Origin: Gemmatimonadales bacterium UBA4718
GTDB lineage: Bacteria > Gemmatimonadota > Gemmatimonadetes > Gemmatimonadales > Gemmatimonadaceae
Length of the DNA stretch: 9,564 nt
Direction: 5' to 3'
NCBI GenBank assembly: GCA_002404375.1
Contig: DHJO01000096.1
Span: 9,525-19,088 of the forward strand
Shown: piece after piece, positions 7,080-9,564 of the stretch
Position numbering within the stretch: the first letter of the stretch is position 1
Layout: every line of letters begins with the position of its first letter
Translations under genes and position numbers: made by a program
The notes under the pieces: model-generated
Told to the model about the DNA's origin: nothing
Database searches by the model: none
What the model saw: only the letters and a program-made list of their open reading frames with translations

Positions 7080-7098
7080 ACGCGTGGAGAGCACGCGT
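7080..7098 (+). repeat. Perfect 7-bp inverted repeat between the pseudo-transpeptidase and transpeptidase genes
   Basis: ACGCGTG at 7080-7086 pairs exactly with CACGCGT at 7092-7098 around a GAGAG loop, two bases after the stop codon. A short T4 run follows after seven bases, too far and too short for a strong intrinsic terminator. It may be a weak attenuator, an mRNA processing site or a stability hairpin that separates expression of the two genes. Confidence 0.5.
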
Positions 7099-7110
7099 CG
7101 CTGACTTTTC

Positions 7111-7115
7111 AGGGG
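7111..7115 (+). promoter_or_regulatory. Ribosome binding site AGGGG for the L,D-transpeptidase gene
   Basis: AGGGG lies seven bases before the ATG at 7123 and just after the intercistronic hairpin, so the hairpin leaves this site free. It supports the chosen start. Confidence 0.6.
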
Positions 7116-7122
7116 TAACGAG

Positions 7123-7977
7123 ATGGGAGTGAGCCGGGTCTTTTCCTACGGCGGCAAGACCGTTTGGATGCTGATACTTGGTTTTGTCGGCGCCGCGATC
7201 CTGAGCGTCATGCTGCTCACGAGAACCGCGGAGTTGCGTTACCAGCGTGATGTCAATCGCATGGTGTACAACGACAACCTTGGCGTGCTCAACGAGGTCA
7301 AATCCAAGCTCGGAATGACCGGCGACAGCCTCAAGACGCTCCTCTCCGAGTCTCCGGCCGCAGCCGCCAACCAACCATACATAGTTGTGAGCATGGCCGA
7401 CCATCGCCTTTGGTACAAGCAGGGCAGGGAGGTCCTTTACGAGGCGCCCGTGGCGACCGGCAGTGGCAAGGAGCTCGTCGGAGGATCCGCTGGTCAGTGG
7501 CGCTTCGAGACTCCGCGAGGGCGTCTCACAGTGAAGGCCAAGGACGAGGACCCAGCCTGGGTTCCACCCGACTGGCACTACGTCGAGCAGGCGCACAAGA
7601 GAGGCCTGGGCATCGTCCACCTCGCCCCGGGACAGGCGATCTCCACGGGAGACGGCGTCATCACGACACAGAACGGCGAAGTCGTCAGACGGTACAGCAA
7701 CGGCAGCACGGTGTCGTTGGGCGGAGGTGTCGAAGGCAAGGAGATTGTCGCCAATGGAAACATCGTCGTTCCGCCGTATGGCACTACTGCCCGCAGGTAC
7801 ATGGGTGTGTTGGGAACGCGGCGCCTCGAGCTCGGCGACGGTTATGGGATTCACGGTACGGACCATCCTGAGAGTATCGGACAGTCAGTGAGCCACGGCT
7901 GTGTCCGCATGCGCAATGAAGACATCGAAAAGCTCTACCCGATGGTCGCGGTCGGCACGCCGGTTTACATCTATTAG
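7123..7977 (+). CDS. Membrane-anchored L,D-transpeptidase (YkuD domain)
   Basis: L,D-transpeptidases cut the L,D bond at residue 3-4 of tetrapeptide stems and form 3-3 cross-links or attach proteins to peptidoglycan. They act outside the cytoplasmic membrane and are insensitive to most penicillins. The 284-residue product has one membrane anchor (about 13-33), a helical juxtamembrane stretch (35-75) and a YkuD domain from about 85 to the end. Visible are PYIVVSMADHRLWY (85-98), TPRG at 130-133, WVPPDW at 146-151, GIHGT at 242-246 (H244) and the active site SHGCVR at 257-262 with nucleophile C260. About 65 residues lie between WVPPDW and the VVPPYG that precedes GIHGT, longer than in compact YkuD enzymes, so there is an inserted beta-rich segment. 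It is 45 bases after the degenerate paralogue and 9 before the M15A-type gene. The exact reaction (cross-linking or anchoring) cannot be told. Confidence 0.93.
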   Translation: MGVSRVFSYGGKTVWMLILGFVGAAILSVMLLTRTAELRYQRDVNRMVYNDNLGVLNEVKSKLGMTGDSLKTLLSESPAAAANQPYIVVSMADHRLWYKQGREVLYEAPVATGSGKELVGGSAGQWRFETPRGRLTVKAKDEDPAWVPPDWHYVEQAHKRGLGIVHLAPGQAISTGDGVITTQNGEVVRRYSNGSTVSLGGGVEGKEIVANGNIVVPPYGTTARRYMGVLGTRRLELGDGYGIHGTDHPESIGQSVSHGCVRMRNEDIEKLYPMVAVGTPVYIY

Positions 7978-7986
7978 GAAAGGCCC

Positions 7987-9063
7987 GTGGAGTCCGCGGG
8001 CGTAGGGGACCGGCGCCACCCGACCGGCGAAGAGCTCGAGCTTCCCGACGGGCTCCCGGTTCGAAAGCGCCACACAACGCGGATCGTGTGGATCACCGTC
8101 GCGGCGATTGCGGCCGTTGGCGCGTTCCAGTTTCTCCAGGCCTCCGGCGACACCAAAAAGCCAATCGGAACGTATCTCACCCGCTCGGTCGTTCCATTTG
8201 CGGAACCATCCATCAGCGCTTTTGGGGCAAGCGGCGAGGTGAAACTCGCGTTCGCCCTGCCCGGGCAGGAGATCTCCTATCCGCTGGATGTGCACGGTGA
8301 TCCCACCGAGCTGCAGTACGCCTGGGTTCGAAATGGCGACACGGCTCTGGCGACGGTGCCGAAGGTACTATCCAGCGACAAGGTTTTTGCGCCGCCCAAG
8401 GCGGGGTTTTACAGACTGGCTCTGCTCAAGAGCGGCCCGCACCGCGAGATAGAGGGACTCACTCTCGCTGTGCTCGTGCCGTTCGAGGAGAAGGAAGGCG
8501 CAATGCTGCGCGGCTACCGCATCGGGACCTATATCGCCGAGCGGGTTGCGGGCCGGCAGCCTCCGCCCTCGGGCTTTCTCGAGATCACCCCCGCTGACGT
8601 GGACCTGCAGATCACGAAGCACCTGCGTGTAGGTGATTTTCTAAACCACGATCAGAAGGGAGTGTGGCCCAGCTACGCGGCGGTAAATCCGAAGTTGCTG
8701 GACAAGCTCGAGCTGGTGATTCAGGAGATCGCGCGCTGGCATGGCGACAAAGCCGTGGCCGACATCGAGCTGGATGTGCATTCGGGATTTCGCGCGCCCG
8801 AGCATAACCAGAAGATCCGGCGCGCCGCTCGTGACAGTCAGCACCAGTACGGGGACGCGGCCGACGTGGCGATCGACGCCAACGGCGACGGAAAACTCAC
8901 CGCGATCGACAGCCGTATGGTAGGTTTGGCGGTGGAGATCGTCGAGCTGAAGCACCCGGATCTGGTCGGCGGGCTCGGCATCTACACCAGTGGTCATTCG
9001 AGCACGAACTACGTACATATCGACGTGCGGGGCAGACGAGCACGGTGGCGGGGGCGGGGGTAG
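7987..9063 (+). CDS. Membrane-anchored M15A-type zinc D,D-peptidase with N-terminal beta domain
   Basis: The 358-residue product has a cytoplasmic N-terminus, one membrane segment (about 32-52) and a beta-rich, possibly Ig-like region (about 80-165). A family-typical linker with GYRIGTYIAERVAG and GFLEITPADVD (176-206) leads to a C-terminal peptidase domain. The M15A signature is clear: SGFRAPEHN at 266-274, zinc ligands H286 and D293 in SQHQYGDAAD (284-293), and H344 in YVHIDVRG (342-349). Such enzymes cleave D-Ala-D-Ala or D,D-cross-links of peptidoglycan. Immediately after the zinc motif lies D-A-N-G-D-G-K-L-T-A-I-D (297-308), a perfect EF-hand-type calcium loop. The start is GTG at 7987, with GGAAAGG overlapping the previous stop. 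Adjacent genes point to joint processing of the cell wall: a D,D-peptidase makes tetrapeptides that the L,D-transpeptidase uses. Carboxypeptidase versus endopeptidase activity is undecided. Confidence 0.9.
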   Translation: MESAGVGDRRHPTGEELELPDGLPVRKRHTTRIVWITVAAIAAVGAFQFLQASGDTKKPIGTYLTRSVVPFAEPSISAFGASGEVKLAFALPGQEISYPLDVHGDPTELQYAWVRNGDTALATVPKVLSSDKVFAPPKAGFYRLALLKSGPHREIEGLTLAVLVPFEEKEGAMLRGYRIGTYIAERVAGRQPPPSGFLEITPADVDLQITKHLRVGDFLNHDQKGVWPSYAAVNPKLLDKLELVIQEIARWHGDKAVADIELDVHSGFRAPEHNQKIRRAARDSQHQYGDAADVAIDANGDGKLTAIDSRMVGLAVEIVELKHPDLVGGLGIYTSGHSSTNYVHIDVRGRRARWRGRG

Positions 9064-9084
9064 CGTGCCGATTATCGCAAGGGA

Positions 9085-9090
9085 AAGGAG
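9085..9090 (+). promoter_or_regulatory. Strong ribosome binding site AAGGAG deciding the ATG at 9100
   Basis: AAGGAG is nine bases from the ATG at 9100. A nearer ATG at 9092 is only one base away and reads three codons before a stop, so 9100 is the start. Confidence 0.75.
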
Positions 9091-9099
9091 AATGCTTGG

Positions 9100-9519
9100 A
9101 TGAATGACATTCTGCGCGAGAGACTGATTCGCAAGCTGGATACGCTCCCCGAGGAGAAGATCTACCAGATTCTCGACTACATCGACTTTCTGGAGTCAAA
9201 GTACGCGCCGAAGCCCTCGACCGCGCCCAATCCGCTCAAGCGGTTTGCCGAGGGAGTCGAGGATACGCTTCGCGCCGGGAAAATGTCGGCGAATATGATC
9301 GGTGGGACGATGAACGTGATGAATAGGGCTGTTGGAGTGCTTACAGACGTGGCCAACGCTGGCAAGTCAGTTGCAACGGAGATCGCGGGGGTTGCTTCGT
9401 CGGTGACTTCGCCGAAGCCGCAGCCGCCCCAGGCGGGTACCGCTGCTCCGGTTGGTCCGCCTGCGTCACCAGCGATACAGACTCCGCCAACACAGCCACC
9501 GGGAGATCAGCGTAAGTGA
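9100..9519 (+). CDS. Small soluble protein with helical N-terminus and proline-rich tail, function unknown
   Basis: I do not recognise a named family. The 139-residue product begins with a charged helical region (1-35: ERLIRKLDTLPEEKIYQIL and on through YIDFLESKYA) that recalls DUF2281-type short proteins, whose LPEE...DFIEFL pattern is seen in toxin-antitoxin-like and regulatory small proteins. This resemblance is loose. The middle (about 45-100) is a weakly hydrophobic, Gly/Ala/Val-rich helix-forming stretch (MIGGTMNVMNRAVGVL), too polar for a sure membrane segment. It may be amphipathic. The tail (about 105-135) is rich in Pro and Ala (PQPPQAGTAAPVGPPASP). No signal peptide is present. It lies 36 bases after the peptidase gene with its own good ribosome binding site, and may belong to the same transcript. 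No partner toxin is visible in the window. Confidence 0.75.
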   Translation: MNDILRERLIRKLDTLPEEKIYQILDYIDFLESKYAPKPSTAPNPLKRFAEGVEDTLRAGKMSANMIGGTMNVMNRAVGVLTDVANAGKSVATEIAGVASSVTSPKPQPPQAGTAAPVGPPASPAIQTPPTQPPGDQRK

Positions 9520-9564
9520 GAGCTCAATCGGCGCGCGCGAGCGCGGCATCATCGCGAAAGAAAA
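9516..9564 (+). CDS. Probable start of a further gene (runs off the right edge)
   Basis: A GTG at 9516 overlaps the preceding TGA stop as GTGA, a common translational coupling arrangement. GGGAG at about 9501-9505 lies some 10 bases upstream. Sixteen codons are open to the window end, giving a basic, Ala/Ser-rich N-terminus (MRAQSARASAASSRKK). It is too short to identify, and could be chance. Confidence 0.4.
   Translation, partial: MRAQSARASAASSRKK

Noticed and set aside
6961..7866. 301-codon minus-strand open frame across the L,D-transpeptidase
   Set aside because: It overlaps a gene with the complete HGCVR catalytic motif, has no recognisable motif and spans two gene ends and the hairpin.
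9530..9550. GC-rich alternating stretch near the right edge
   Set aside because: Short and fully compatible with the Ala/Arg/Ser codons of the probable next gene; no repeat unit is clear.

Overview
The window is a GC-rich, gene-dense bacterial chromosome segment with no RNA gene, mobile element or CRISPR array that I can see. The mix of genes suggests a Gram-negative-type bacterium: an outer-membrane beta-barrel candidate, an S13 penicillin-binding protein with a lipobox-like signal, L,D-transpeptidase-type genes, and frequent GTG/TTG starts. My best guess is a member of the Gemmatimonadota, from general resemblance of the protein families. No 16S or other marker is present to prove it.

Layout. 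Two gene clusters diverge from a 49-bp spacer at 6360-6408. The left cluster (minus strand) is very tight and reads gpmI (phosphoglycerate mutase), a GTG-started outer-membrane-type protein, a BON-domain protein, a PTPS/QueD-family protein, dacB (PBP4-type D,D-carboxypeptidase), moeA (molybdenum cofactor insertion) and a class I methyltransferase that runs off the left edge. Junctions range from a 4-nt overlap to a 35-nt gap, so all seven are probably co-transcribed although their functions look unrelated.

The right cluster (plus strand) holds three consecutive membrane-anchored envelope proteins: a short protein that looks like a degenerate L,D-transpeptidase, an intact L,D-transpeptidase with the HGCVR catalytic motif, and an M15A-type zinc D,D-peptidase. 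A small protein with an acidic/helical N-terminus and a proline-rich tail follows, and then a probable next gene starts in a GTGA overlap at the right edge.

How they fit together. D,D-carboxypeptidases (DacB and the M15A-type protein) convert pentapeptide stems to tetrapeptides, and tetrapeptides are the donors used by L,D-transpeptidases. The window therefore carries both the trimming and the 3-3 cross-linking or protein-anchoring side of peptidoglycan maturation. The most interesting observation is the protein at 6409-7077. It keeps the membrane anchor, the first strands and the last 27 residues of the neighbouring L,D-transpeptidase, but the catalytic His and Cys positions are Pro and Ser and the core is largely missing. 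This looks like a tandem pseudoenzyme next to its active relative.
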